A DNA stretch of 64,000 nucleotides from Acheta domesticus (taxonomy: Eukaryota; Arthropoda; Insecta; Orthoptera; Gryllidae): assembly GCA_031308135.1 (NCBI GenBank), contig JAHLJT010000631.1:193381685-193445684 (forward strand), written 5' to 3'. The notes beneath the pieces were generated by a model, which made no database searches, had not been told where the DNA came from, and saw only the letters and a program-made list of their open reading frames with translations. The position numbers and the translations under genes are program-made. Shown piece by piece: positions 34,654 through 45,650 of this stretch. The stretch's first letter is position 1. The number at the start of each line of letters is the position of its first letter.

Positions 34654-35084
34654 CTACCGGTTTATGCTCATATGCCCACGATAATGCCACAGAGTTTCGG
34701 CGACTTTATCATCTGCTAGGAGCGCGTAAGCACATGCCGGAATTGGGACCCTGCAAGTGGTCGCCGAGGGACCAGGGTCACCCCGGGTAATTGCGAAGTA
34801 ATCGAGGGGGCATCGCGGGGTCGCCCCAGGGCCACCGTAGGCTGCGCGGCCGCGGAGGCGCCGACCGGCGAGCGGCGGGGGAGGAAGTGGGTCATTGGGA
34901 TGATGGGTGGGCGCAGGGGCGTGGGCCACGGCCGTCCTGGGGGCGGCGCCCGGGGTGAAAGGGAGGGAGGTGCGGGGTTGGGGCGGGGAGGCGAGGGGAT
35001 GGCATGAGGGCGGCGTGAGGGGCGAGCGGGGGAGCGTCCGAGGTGAAGGCATGGAAGGTGCGGGACGGCGCGGGGGCGGTGCGG
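34654..35084. other. GC-rich lead-in to the 11-bp array
   Basis: The sequence is GC-rich but not yet periodic. The minus-strand frame that reads through the array ends here with a non-repetitive tail of about 50 residues (…DYFAITRGDPGPSATTC…HMSINR). The tail does not resemble a known family and is interpreted as chance continuation. Confidence 0.4.
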
Positions 35085-36473
35085 GGGTGGCGCGAAGGCG
35101 GCGCGGCGCGGGGGCGGCGTGCGGACGGCGCGGGGGCGGCGGGGGGACGGCGCGGGGGCGGTGCGGGGGCGACGCGGGGGCGGCGTGCGGACGGCGCGGG
35201 GGCGGCGCGGGGACGGCGCGGGGGCGGTGCGGGGGCGGCGCTGGGGCGGCGCGGGGACGGGGCGGGGCGGCGTGGGGGCGGCGCGGGGGCGGCGCGGGGA
35301 CGGCGCGGGGGCGGCGCGGGGGCGGCGCGGGGGCGGCGCGGGGGCGGCGCGGGGGCGGCGCGGGGACGGCGCGGGAGCGGTGCGGGGGTGGCGCGGGGGC
35401 GGCGCGGGGGCGGCGCGGGGGCGGCGTGCGGACGGCGCGGGGGCGGCGGGGGGACGGCGCGGGGGCGGTGCGGGGGCGACGCGGGGGCGGCGTGCGGACG
35501 GCGCGGGGGCGGCGCGGGGACGGCGCGGGGGCGGTGCGGGGGCGGCGCTGTGGCGGCGCGGGGACGGGGCGGGGCGGCGTGGGGGCGGCGCGGGGGCGGC
35601 GCGGGGACGGCGCGGGGGCGGCGCGGGGGCGGCGCGGGGGCGGCGCGGGGGCGGCGCGGGGACGGCGCGGGGGCGGTGCGGGGGTGGCGCGGGGGCGGCG
35701 CGGCGCGGGGGCGGCGTGCGGACGGCGCGGGGGCGGCGGGGGGACGGCGCGGGGGCGGTGCGGGGGCGACGCGGGGGCGGCGTGCGGACGGCGCGGGGGC
35801 GGCGCGGGGACGGCGCGGGGGCGGTGCGGGGGCGGCGCTGGGGCGGCGCGGGGACGGGGCGGGGCGACGTGGGGGCGGCGCGGGGGTGGCGCGGGGACGG
35901 CGCGGGGGCGGCGCGGGGGCGGCGCGGGGGCGGCGCGGGGGCGGCGCGGGGGCGGCGCGGGGACGGCGCGGGGGCGGTGCGGGGGTGGCGCGGGGGCGGC
36001 GCGGGGACGGCGCGGGGGCGGCGCGGGGGCGGCGTGCGGACGGCGCGGGGGCGGCGCGGGGACGGCGCGGGGGCGGTGCGGGGGCGGCGCTGGGGCGGCG
36101 CGGGGACGGGGCGGGGCGGCGTGGGGGCGGCGCGGGGGCGGCGCGGGGGCGGCGCGGGGGCGGCGCGGGGGCGGCGCGGGGGCGGCGCGGGGGCGGCGCG
36201 GGGACGGCGCGGGAGCGGTGCGGGGGTGGCGCGGGGGCGGCGCGGGGGCGGCGCGGGGGCGGCGTGCGGACGGTGCGGGGGCGGCGGGGGGACGGCGCGG
36301 GGGCGGTGCGGGGGCGACGCGGGGGCGGCGTGCGGACGGCGCGGGGGCGGCGCGGGGACGGCGCGGGGGCGGTGCGGGGGCGGCGCTGGGGCGGCGCGGG
36401 GACGGGGCGGGGCGGCGTGGGGGCGGCGCGGGGGCGGCGCGGGGGCGGCGCGGGGGCGGCGCGGGGGCGGCGC
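35085..36473. repeat. 11-bp GC-rich minisatellite with higher-order structure
   Basis: About 1.4 kb is built of an 11-bp unit, GCGCGGGGGCG, with variant units containing GGGGACGG, GGTGCGGG or GGCGCTGGGG. Because 11 is not a multiple of three and neither strand of the unit has a stop, all frames stay open. This explains the 450-611-codon frames on both strands, so they are not genes. The variant marker GACGGGGCGGGG recurs at about 35256, 35563, 35853, 36105 and 36401 (spacings 307, 290, 252 and 296 bp) within a longer shared block. That shows amplification of multi-unit blocks. The G runs make stable G-quadruplexes plausible on the plus strand. Confidence 0.95.
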
Positions 36474-36532
36474 CTAGATTGCACTTCATATCGCCCTTAA
36501 ATACTTTTATTCGGAAAGTTGACTGTCACGTA

Positions 36533-37047
36533 TATAGACAGCTCACTGATAGTTGCTGTTATAGTGTCACTCAGAGGGAGATCCTATGGTTCGAATCCTG
36601 ATGGGGGCTCATTTTCAACACTCGCAACGTAAGTCGAGTTCAGTCGCTGTCTGGAGAAGGATTCTGGCTGCCGGTGTTCTGATCTGTAGTTTACCGAGTT
36701 TTCTCTGAACAATATCAGGCGCTTTACAAAGCAGTTCTTATAAAACGGGCCATGAACCGCACGCGATCTTTCCTTCCTCAACTTGTGCTCTCCCAATCCG
36801 CCATTACACACTCACACACACACACACACACACACACACTTGTATAGACAGCACTTCATTTTGACACACGTCGCGTGACCAGTCCAGGGCTTACAGCTTG
36901 TCCTGTTTGGAACAGTGCTCCACCGGGGAGGATACCCGAAAAGAACGAAAGCTCAAGCCTACGACAGATTTCACATTCCAGCTAGAATAGATCATCACAA
37001 TCCTCCATAGTAAAACATGTACTCCACTTTCCGGACACTAAGTACTC
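36533..37047 (+). mobile_element. tRNA-derived SINE family A, with internal (CA)n expansion
   Basis: A B box, GGTTCGAATCC, lies at 36589-36599, with an A box-like AGCTCACTGATAG side upstream. The body blocks CTGTCTGGAGAAGG, TGATCTGTAGTTTACCGAG, GCACGCGATCTTTCCTTCC and CAGGGCTTACAGCTTGTCC follow. The 3' part (AAAACATGTACTCCAC, CCGGACACTAAG) reaches about 37047. A (CA)14-like tract at 36811-36839 sits where the other copies have only a short ACACAC, so the microsatellite grew inside the element. Confidence 0.85.
36811..36839. repeat. (CA)n microsatellite
   Basis: About 14 CA units, embedded in the SINE at 36.5-37.05 kb. Confidence 0.95.
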
Positions 37048-38239
37048 ATTAATTCCAAATAATGACCGCTAGCATTGCCAAGAAACTTTTCAAAAGAGTC
37101 AGGTCCTAAGAAACGTTCTTTCACGATTCACAAAGAAACTTATATTCTGGTTGCGTCAGAATTCTAAAATCCCCAACCCAAAAAGTATAGACCATGAAAC
37201 CTGTAATGACCCATCATCACGTCATTTTCGGTCACATCATTTTGCATAACAAGTTCTTAATTATGTGAAAAGCAAACCTAACATTACCATGAATTTGTAA
37301 TGAAAGATCAGAAAATGCGCTTTATCCATATGTCAACGAACTGCACGTTGCAAGGAGTAACTTATTTTAAGCTACATTTTAAATGTACGATTTCATTAAA
37401 TATATTGTGACAAATTTAGCCATTGAGAGTAAAATCTGTAATGTGACAACACAATTAAAGAGAGAGTTCCTTTTTGACATAACAGAGACTTTGGGTACGT
37501 GTGTCGGAATTGATTTCGCAATTGTCCGACTAAATTCGTTTTCTGTGTGAAAGGAGAAAAAGAGGGTCGCTGAAAAAAGAAACATTGCGAATTCTTGCGA
37601 CGAAATACAGTTACAGTAAAACTTTCAATGAAATAAAAAGTTTTAAATCACTGTAAATGATTTTAAAGAAAGATTTCAGATAGGAACTAAATGAAGTAAG
37701 GAGATTAAGAGAGGAAGGACACTATTGCTTTGAGAATAGGGAAGATTATACTAAATATTAATGTGCACCTATAATAATACTATAATATCAACATGATTAT
37801 AGTAGTATATTTACTCAGCGTGGAAGACAAATCTGAAAGAATGGACACAAAGAGTGTCATGTTCATTAGGGCAAGTCTGAATAAGTTAAAACTGCTCTCT
37901 CTACTTAAAGAAATTCGTTGAGCAATCCCAACTAGAATAAAACAGCTTATCACCACTCATTTTCACTTCTGCCAATTTGCATGAAATAAACTTCAACGTT
38001 TTTGTTAATTTCGAGCAGGAAAGTAAAAGAACCTGATGAAGTCTGCTATTCTTTGTCAAACTGAAGGTTGCTAATTACATGTACACTTTATTTTTCCCCT
38101 TTTTTCCATTCATTGTAACAAGTATGGATTGCACTAAAATGCTTTTCTTAATATTTATATTTGGAAAGGAGAAGATGCAATTTTCTAGGAAACCAACTGA
38201 ACTTTGAAGCAAACACTTTGTTGACATTTGGACAGAGAA
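37048..38239. other. Unassigned AT-rich DNA
   Basis: No feature was recognised apart from short chance frames. Confidence 0.5.
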
Positions 38240-39870
38240 AAACTCTCAAACATCAGAAACTATTGGTGCTACAGAATGGCACAGACTTTCCCGTATTAGT
38301 GTGCTATTTCCTTGAGTCTTCGCTAGCTATTCGGAATTGCCGTATACTCTTCCTTGCCAGCTGTCATTTATCACCGCCAAATGTACATTTTTTTGTCATT
38401 TTCTTAATTTTTTGGTTTCCTATTGGTAGAACGAAAATATTAATTTTAGAATATTAAAGAACACAAAAACCTAGTCATCAATGGCAATTTTCTTTTAAAA
38501 ATTACGTGCCGTTTAAGAGAAAATGATGTTTTAGCGCTACTAAGATTGCGAAATTTGAAGCTCATTTTCACAGAACATTTTTGAGTTTTCAAAATACTTT
38601 ATTTGAAGTTATTTGAAGCACTTACATTCCCAAACATAATAATATTTACAAATGACTGGTAAAGCGCATATTAAAGATGTGAGAGATCTTTCAAAACAAC
38701 TACATTTGTATAATTTTTGAAAAATCTAAGAAATACCTCAAAATAAACCTTACGTCATATCAAAGAGTGCATTTAGCACTATCTGATCGAAAATTTTGAA
38801 GAAGTTTTTCAGCTATTTATGAGAAAATGGCATTTGAGCGTTTCTGAAATTGCGGAAGTTTGAGCTTCTGTTCACAGAAAACGGTTGTGTTTTCGAGAAA
38901 CTTTACTTGACATTATTTAAAGCTCATGTACTTGTAAATATAATTAAGTGAAAAAATCACCGCTAATGTAAATATTATCGACGTGAGAAACGTGAAAAAA
39001 TTGACATTTTTGTAATTTTTGAAAAAAAACAACCTATAGAGCAATATGGCTTTTATGTCATCTGATAGAGTACATTTACCACTATCCCTACCAAAAGTTT
39101 AAAGAGAACATTTGGAACCGTTTTTGAGAAAATCTTGTTTTTGTATTTTTTAAAATTGGACATATTGCACGCAATATTGCACGAAAACTACTAAAATGTT
39201 GAAAAACATTTACATCACTTTTATGAAAGAACTCAATATGGAGAACAAATTTTATTTGAAGAAAAAATCTCTATCTTCAGTTTTGTAGTCCCAGAAAGAC
39301 ACCGAAAAAATTTAAAACTTTTGCAATTTTTGAAAATTCAGAGATATCCGTGAAAATCGGACCTTTGCTTCCTGAATAAGTGTATTTTACTCTATTCTCA
39401 CAAGAAATTTAAAGAAAAAATTGGAGCCTTTTTTTAGAAAAGTTTGAAAATTTCCGGGGGGCTTCATGTAAAATACCCCCAAATTTTACAGAATCTTTTT
39501 CAAAATCTCAAAACTTTGACTAGAACCAGATTGACCGGGGAATATTCATTTTGGAAGAAATCGTACGTATGGTTTAGGCGCTAGCAGTGTTCTCAGACGG
39601 ACAGACGGACGTTTTCCTTTCAATTGGTTTTTCGTTATCAAGAACCCACAAAACCGGGTTTCTGGCTACACCATGTGTTAGGGGATTTTTTTCTTAATTT
39701 AGCACCTGGTTTTATCCACTTTTTCGTTGTCACGGACCGGCAATGAATTTTTTCCGCCGAAAATTGGCCATTTTTTCGAACAGCATTACATACCTTTCCC
39801 TTTACTACGTATATCACTCCGTGTATACGTACGTATACGGGAAAGTAAAAACGAATAGGTAAATAAAATT
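38240..39870 (+). repeat. Dispersed repeat family X, longest copy
   Basis: This copy begins with TATTGGTGCTACAGAATGGC and CAGACTTTCCCG. It continues with repeated sentence-like blocks (GAGAAAATG…TTTGAGCGTTTCTGAAA, CATCTGATAGAGTACATTT, CAGTTTTGTAGTCCCAGAAAG). It then has GGGGAATATTCATTTTGG, GGTTTAGGCGCTAGCAG, CAGACGGACAGACGGACG, and a TATCACTCCGTGTATACG tail. Internal blocks recur loosely, so the element seems to have grown by internal duplication. No coding frame is kept, and no autonomous relative or terminal structure is identified. It gives the reference order of landmarks for the three shorter copies. Confidence 0.7.
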
Positions 39871-40560
39871 CTTTTTGTTGTAGTCTGACAAAATGGCGAA
39901 CAAAAAATAACTTAGAATATTTTTACAAAGTAATGTTTACACATCAAAGAGAGCAATATCTTTGAACAAATATGCTTTTAGATTTCGGCTACGAAGTTGC
40001 ATGATATCTAGAAGCAATGTTTCTGTAGGCTGTTTTTAGTTTACTTCAACAGGTTTGAATATGATATATTGATTCGAAAGCACAAAGATTACTCCATTCT
40101 GTTGTGGACATATGAAGCTACGCTCACTAATTGTAGAACATCGTCCGTGAAAGCGGGAATGGCTAAATGATAACAAAGAACACTTCTTATATCGTTCACA
40201 ATTTCGAGCGATTTCGTGGTCTATCTGTTTTTTGCACATTTTAAGTACGGGCTTGTTTCTGAAAAAAATAGTACCTTTCTTCCAAAAGTTACAGCAGAAA
40301 AGATACTCACACACAGCGACATGACAGTAATGAGAGCACATACCAGTTAAGAAAAGACTGACGACAATAAGGAGATTATGTCAAGAAAGACCAAAGAGTG
40401 TGGTGGAGTACCGAGAAAATGGGGCTATAAATTGCCCGAGCAAGACAATACAAAAATCGTGAAAACAAATAAGATGAAAGTGAAGGAAATCGATGGAAGG
40501 GAACAGACTAGAAGGGAAAAAAAGACGTCAGAAAACTGCGGATGAGAGCGAGCAGTGAAG
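39871..40560. other. Unassigned DNA
   Basis: AT-rich, with no recognised feature. A 101-codon minus-strand frame at 40036-40341 has no motif. Confidence 0.45.
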
Positions 40561-42060
40561 GAGGAGGACTCTGAAGGAAACGGAAACTGCGGGAGACGCT
40601 GGGCCGGCGGCGGCCGCCCGAAAAGCGGCTGCAAGGCGAGGAGCGGGTGGCGCCAGGCGCTCTAAGAATGCATCCGTGCGAAGAGTTGCCGGGCCCGGAG
40701 GCGCTGGCGGCGGAGGAGGCTGTGGTGACAGCGGAGGCGGTGACGATGTTCGGAGTGATGAGGGTGGCAGTAAGGTTGGCGACGGTGGCGGCGTGGCTAT
40801 GGTAGTGGTGGCGATGACGGTAGCGGTGACAACGTTGGCATTAGCAGTGGCAGTGGTGTCATTAAGAGTGAAGATGGTGGCAGTGGTGGTGGTAGTGATA
40901 GAATTGAGAGTGGCAGTAGTGAAATTCACAGTGGCAGTGGTGGCATAGACAGCGGCTAGATTGAGACGCTTTGGTAGTGATGGTTATTGAATTGACAATT
41001 ATGGTAGTTGCAGTGAAAGTGGTGGTATTGAAAGTGGCAGTAGCGGTGGTGCCACTGCCAGTGGAGATGGTGGTGAAAAAAATCTCTGGCGGCGAACGAG
41101 GGAATTGAGGCGCTCGGGGGGAGATGTTGACTATGCCAGCGAAAGACTGGGCTCCAGGCGTAGAGATTAGACTAGGCTCCACGGGTGGGTCTAGGCATTG
41201 AGGAATGGTGTTGGGTGAGAGAATAATGGTGGCAATGACGATCGCCGTGAGAGCGGGGGCTGCGAGGGAATGGAAAGGGGCGGGACGAGAGTGACGATGA
41301 AGGCGGTAGTACAAGGTGAAGGGATAGAAATGGAGGCGGATTCTCGGGAATCAGACGTAAGAGGACTGGGAGGGAGGTGGGTGTAGGAAGGAATGATGAG
41401 GGAACCAAATATGTAGTGAGGAGTTTAAGTAGGAGGAAAGGGGTAGATAACGAAATAGAGTAAGGAAAGATTTGCAAGTAAACAGGCCCGGATGGACTCA
41501 AATAAATTGAAATGAGGGAATGGGTTAAGTGCCGCGTAGTTGAGCGTGGTGGGGTGGAACGAAAAAGGGTGTCATAGATGGTAAGAACAGGATCGGATTT
41601 GCTGCGGGGCGTGGGAGTAGAGCGGGGCAGAGTATGGTGGGATGGGCGGGGTTGGGGGCGCAGCGCGGCAGAACTGGTTGGATGGGTTGCAGGGCGAATT
41701 CGAGCAACACAAAGCAGATGGGGACAGGTAAGACGGACTGGACGGTGTGGAGGAGCTCGCGGCAGCGTGGTACAGGAGACGGTAGCCGAGTCAGCGGCGG
41801 ATACGGTGACGCGGGCTAACACGACGGTGTCCGGAAGCTCAATACGCGCGGAGGATCCGGGGAGGCGCAGAAGCAGGGCAGGGGGAGCTCTGCGAGAGCA
41901 GCGAGGAGGCGGGGCCGGGGCCGGGGCCGGGCCGCCGCGGATGCAGCGCTCCTAGGGAGTGGGAAGAAAGGTAGCAGGAGGAGGAGGCAGAGGATGTTGG
42001 AAAGAAACGGGTCGGCGTGCGCCGAGGCAGCGGAGCCAACGCGAGCTTTTATCGAATCCC
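40561..42060. other. G-rich, CpG-containing block with GGTGGCAGTGGT repeats
   Basis: Loose hexamer-type repeats (GGTGGC, AGTGGC, GGTGGT) at about 40690-41080 resemble the arrays at 21.0 and 27.5 kb. CpG-rich sequence with GGGGCCGGGGCCGGG follows at about 41910-41930. Minus-strand frames of up to 216 codons are Pro/Ser/Thr-rich composition effects. Confidence 0.45.
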
Positions 42061-43038
42061 AGTAACGACCGGGTGGCCATTACTCGGTGGTAGCCGTATT
42101 AGAACGGAGGAGCTATCAATACTTGTGCCGCCTCCGCCAGTGCCGCTGCCTGCAGAATACACGGTGTGATTTTGATAGAGAATTGCTTGTTGGAGGACGT
42201 AGGGATAATGTGGAGTCGGAGGATGGGAGGAGAATTTTTCTACCGGGGACAGGAAACAGTTGAACATAAAGTTACGGCTGCATTTAAAACCGATAAATTT
42301 ACTTTCTCGAACAAGATCGAGAAGGTGAAAGAAGAAATATAAGAAGATTTTGTCGATGTAGTAAGAGGATAAAAATGTTGCTTAAATAGAGTTTTAACTA
42401 CATTCCAGGTTAACAAAGGTGCTCTTCGGATGTTGTGAAACTAATTTTCTCCTAACACGTCAATTTAACTTTTAAAACCTCTCCACCGTAGACAACGTTT
42501 TCATCTTAAATATTCGGTGCTTTGAAAATAATTAACAATATTTATGTGTAGTGGCTGACGAAACGTAGCAAATAAAAAGTACAAATACTATCGACAATTT
42601 AACAATTAATGAAAGGATTTTTGATTTCAAAATTTAGCTTCTTACAATATTAAAATTCATTTGGAAACAAAAGCAATGCAAATAAAATATTTTAAAATAT
42701 TTTATAAAACAACTGCTTCCTTGCAACGCGAGAATGTTGAAAGCCGGATTCCGCTGCAGAACGTCGAGCCACTTCCAACGGATCATGCTCCTGAAGACGA
42801 ATCAATTACGGCCACACGAGATAATAGCGAAGAACTTCCCCGCCTCTCATCCGGTAATCGAAAGAGCGATTGGCGGCCTAATGGCGGTGTAAGTTGGAGA
42901 GAAACTGCGCGTGAGCCTTGATAGATAAAATTAACTAGCCAAGCGCCTTTCATTCGGATGGAAGTGTGAGGGGCGAGCGCCGCTCTTACGACTTCCGGTG
43001 GCTGCGGGAACCCGCTGACCGCCCGCGCGCCGCGCCCC
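42061..43038. other. Unassigned region with mixed composition
   Basis: It contains GC-balanced islands at 42060-42200 and 42740-43038 around an AT-rich core. The right island includes ATTGGCGGCCTAATGGCGG and CCAAGCGCCTTTCATTCGG. A frame of about 86 codons at 42661-42921 has no ATG at its boundary and no known motif. These islands could be regulatory, but nothing here proves it. Confidence 0.35.
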
Positions 43039-43530
43039 AGGCCTTCAGCAGGCCCCTGGTGAAAGGTAGAGGGTGCAGAAATCAAGGGAGGAGAGGAGAG
43101 AGGCTAAGACAATTGAGAAGAAGGGAAAGCGTGTCCGACAGAAACACGCGAGGAAAAGGTGGTGTTCCCCAGGGATCGCAAAGAACCCGCCTGCCCCGGC
43201 CCAGGCCTACAGAACCCGCCGATAAAAGGTGGAGAGTGGAGAAACCAAGAGCAAAGAGGAGAGAAACTAAGACAACGGAGAAGAAAGGAAAGTGTACTCG
43301 ACGGAAACGCGTGTTAAAAAGGTGGAATTTCCCAGGGATCACAAAAGAACAGGCCTGCATAAGACACTCGATAAAGTGTGGAGAAATCAAGGGCGGAGAG
43401 GATAGAGGCTAAGATAAGGGAGAGAAAGTGAAAGCGTGCCCAACGGAAATGGAGGAAAAGATGGGGTTCCCCAGGGATTGCAAAGAAACCGCGCGGCACG
43501 AGAGAAAGCGAAAGGGACGCCGAGGCCTGC
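43039..43530. repeat. 148-172-bp tandem repeat, three units
   Basis: AGGCCT marks unit starts at 43039, 43203, 43351 and 43523. Each unit then runs through a GATAAA/GGTGAAAGGT block, GGAGAAATCAAG (or GGAGAAACCAAG), GGAGAG…GGCTAAGA, GGAAAG…CGACGGAAACGCG and GTTCCCCAGGGAT. The unit lengths are 164, 148 and 172 bp. The copies differ by many substitutions and small indels, so the array is old. Short open frames inside it are not shared between units. Confidence 0.85.
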
Positions 43531-43955
43531 GAGAGGAGGTAAATAGAAGCCGTGGAAGGGGGCGGTGATGATTGGGAGTGGCAATGTAGTGGCGAGGGCT
43601 GTGGGGTAAGAGGCGGCAATTGAGAAGCGGCACATTTTGTGAAATGTGTTGGGGAGGGTGGCGGCAACAAGGCTGATGGCACCGTAAGCCGGATGTTCTA
43701 GAAGTAGAGGAAGGTTGGTGAAGGATGTTGAAGCTGGCAGTAGCGACGTTACAGAAGAAAGATGAGACGGGGTGGTCCTCGGGACGTGTGGTAACGGACC
43801 TACAATTGGGGCCCAGTGGGAGGTGGTTGGCTGCAATGGCGTTAGTGAAGCGGGCGGTGGCGATCGCAGCCTCCGGCGGCGAAAGCGGAGTGCAATCTAA
43901 GGAAGCGAGCGGGAGGCGCACAGTGGCGAGGGCTGGGGGCGGGGCGCCGAGGTTT
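43531..43955. other. GC-rich unassigned DNA
   Basis: GTGG and GGCGGC words continue from the array. Minus-strand frames up to 170 codons overlap and lack domains. Confidence 0.4.
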
Positions 43956-44365
43956 GCGCCTCGCAGTCATCTCTTATTCACGGCACCGCTCCACGCCCCG
44001 CCCGCGCCCCACCCACAGCCCAATCCCCCCCGCCCACTCACCGCGCCCGTCTCCCCGCCCCGCGCCCGTCTAATCACTTACGGGGGGTTTTTTCCCGTCG
44101 GGCGCGGGCTTACGCGGTGATGTATGGCGGCGGCGGACGTAATCCCGCCGCTACCGCCCCCCGCCGGACGGCGGACGGACGGACGGCCGTCACGTGCGCC
44201 CTGCCGCCGCCCTGTCCTCGCCCCCCACGCGCGCCCTTTGGCTGGTGCCGCCCGCCCGCAGCGCTGGGAAGTCGCACAGGGGGCGTCAAGGGCTCGCGCG
44301 GCGGCAGAGCTGGCTTCCCGAATGCACATTACCCCGCCGCCTTGGGTTCGGGGTCCTTGAACGCC
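43956..44365. promoter_or_regulatory. CpG-rich island (putative regulatory)
   Basis: C-rich, then CpG-dense DNA includes CGGACGGACGGACGG-type repeats near 44170 and the contrasting TAATCACTTACGG word near 44072. It drops sharply to AT-rich DNA at 44365. It resembles a promoter-type island by composition, but no start site or exon is seen. Confidence 0.3.
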
Positions 44366-45055
44366 CTTGAATTTGTTCAGTAAAAAGGTGCACGAGGAAC
44401 ATAAGTGTGCTTGAGAGTGCGTGAGGTGCATGACAAAATCTCCTACGAAAGGTTTTGTATGTTAGGCTTTCCGAATGGGAAGGTCGAAATCAGTAAATAA
44501 AAGCTTCAAGGTAAATGTATTATAATATTTTCGAAACACGCCATACCCAACACAATTCTTTTATGAGAAATGTATTTTCTGAGAGAAATGGGGACGAATT
44601 TCACGTAAAACACTTTTGGGTATCACAGGTGTACTTCACGATAATGTATTAGAAGAGTGATAGAAAGTTGAATTTGCTCTTACTAACTGAAACGCCACAT
44701 AATCGTATTAACTAATTTTAAGTTAAGTGTTATCTGAAACTAGACGTTTCAGCGTGATTCAGTTGTTACCTTAACAGTGGAACGTTTGAGGAATTTCAAG
44801 ATATAGTCTTTACTTATTTATATTAATACAAATAGTAATCTATATATAAAAGGGATGTTGATATGTATCAGATCGATTAACTCTGACACCGTGTGACCGC
44901 TCTTCATAAATGTTGGAACATCTCCATGATTTTTTTATGGAAATGGTTTTTATGCTGTTAATTGTGTTTTAAATCCGCTAGATGGCACTTCAGTTAAAGG
45001 CAATTCCCAATCCATATGGGCTTCATTGCTACGGGGCATTGCCGTGTGATGCGAG
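44366..45055. other. AT-rich DNA with an arthropod-repeat-like stretch
   Basis: From about 44838 the string CTATATATAAAAGGGATG and, near 44978, CGCTAGATGGCACTTCAG look like words from common arthropod interspersed repeats of unknown type. The match is by eye only. TATATAAAAGG could also be read as a TATA box, but nothing downstream supports a gene. Confidence 0.3.
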
Positions 45056-45650
45056 GGCGAAGTCGGGGACAGGAAGAGCGGACGGATGGCGAGGGGAGAG
45101 GGAGAGAGGGAAAGGAGAGTGAAAGGGAACAAGGAAGAGATGGGGAAATGGGAATGAAAGGGAAGAAGAGATAGAGGGAAAAAGAGAGGGAAAATCGGAG
45201 AAAGGGAACAAGAGGGAGGGGGAAAAGAGAGAGAAAGGGGAGAAGGAGAAAAGAGAAATGGAAAAAGAATGAAACGAAAGAAAGAGAGGGAAGAGGGAAA
45301 GAGGGAAGAAGAGAGAAAAGGTATAAGAGAGAGACGAAAAAGAGAGGGAAAAGAGAGAGAAGGAAATAGAGAAAGAGAAAAGAGAGAAAGAGAAAAAGGA
45401 TGAGAGAAGGGGAAAGAGAGAGAACCTGAGAGAAAGAGAGGAGAGAGAGCAGGACGTCTACCGAGGTCTGCTAGAGAGAGGGGAGAGAGAATGAAAAAGA
45501 AAGAGGGAGGGAAAGAGAGGCAATATGTGCGTAAGAGAAGAACGAGAGAGGCAACAAGACAGGGAAGAGAAAAGAGAGAGAGCCAACAATAGATAAAAGG
45601 AAAAGAGAGAGGTGAGAAAGAGACCGAGAGAAAGAGATATCGGGGAACGT
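45056..45650. repeat. Purine-rich GA/GGAAA low-complexity tract
   Basis: Almost 600 bp of GAGAGA, GGGAAAG and AAAGAG words on the plus strand, with very few pyrimidines. Minus-strand frames here are Ser/Leu/Phe-rich reflections of the tract. Confidence 0.85.

Noticed and set aside
34654..36601. Five overlapping frames of 450-611 codons on both strands
   Set aside because: They read an 11-bp tandem repeat that has no stop in any frame. The proteins are period-11 Ala/Arg/Gly/Pro strings without a domain.
36811..36839. CRISPR array or other prokaryotic repeat system
   Set aside because: No regular direct repeats with unique spacers occur anywhere in the window. The tandem arrays have no spacers, and the DNA is eukaryotic in character.
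44842..44853. TATATAAAAGG as a TATA box
   Set aside because: No initiator, exon or frame follows, and the surrounding words look like an interspersed repeat.
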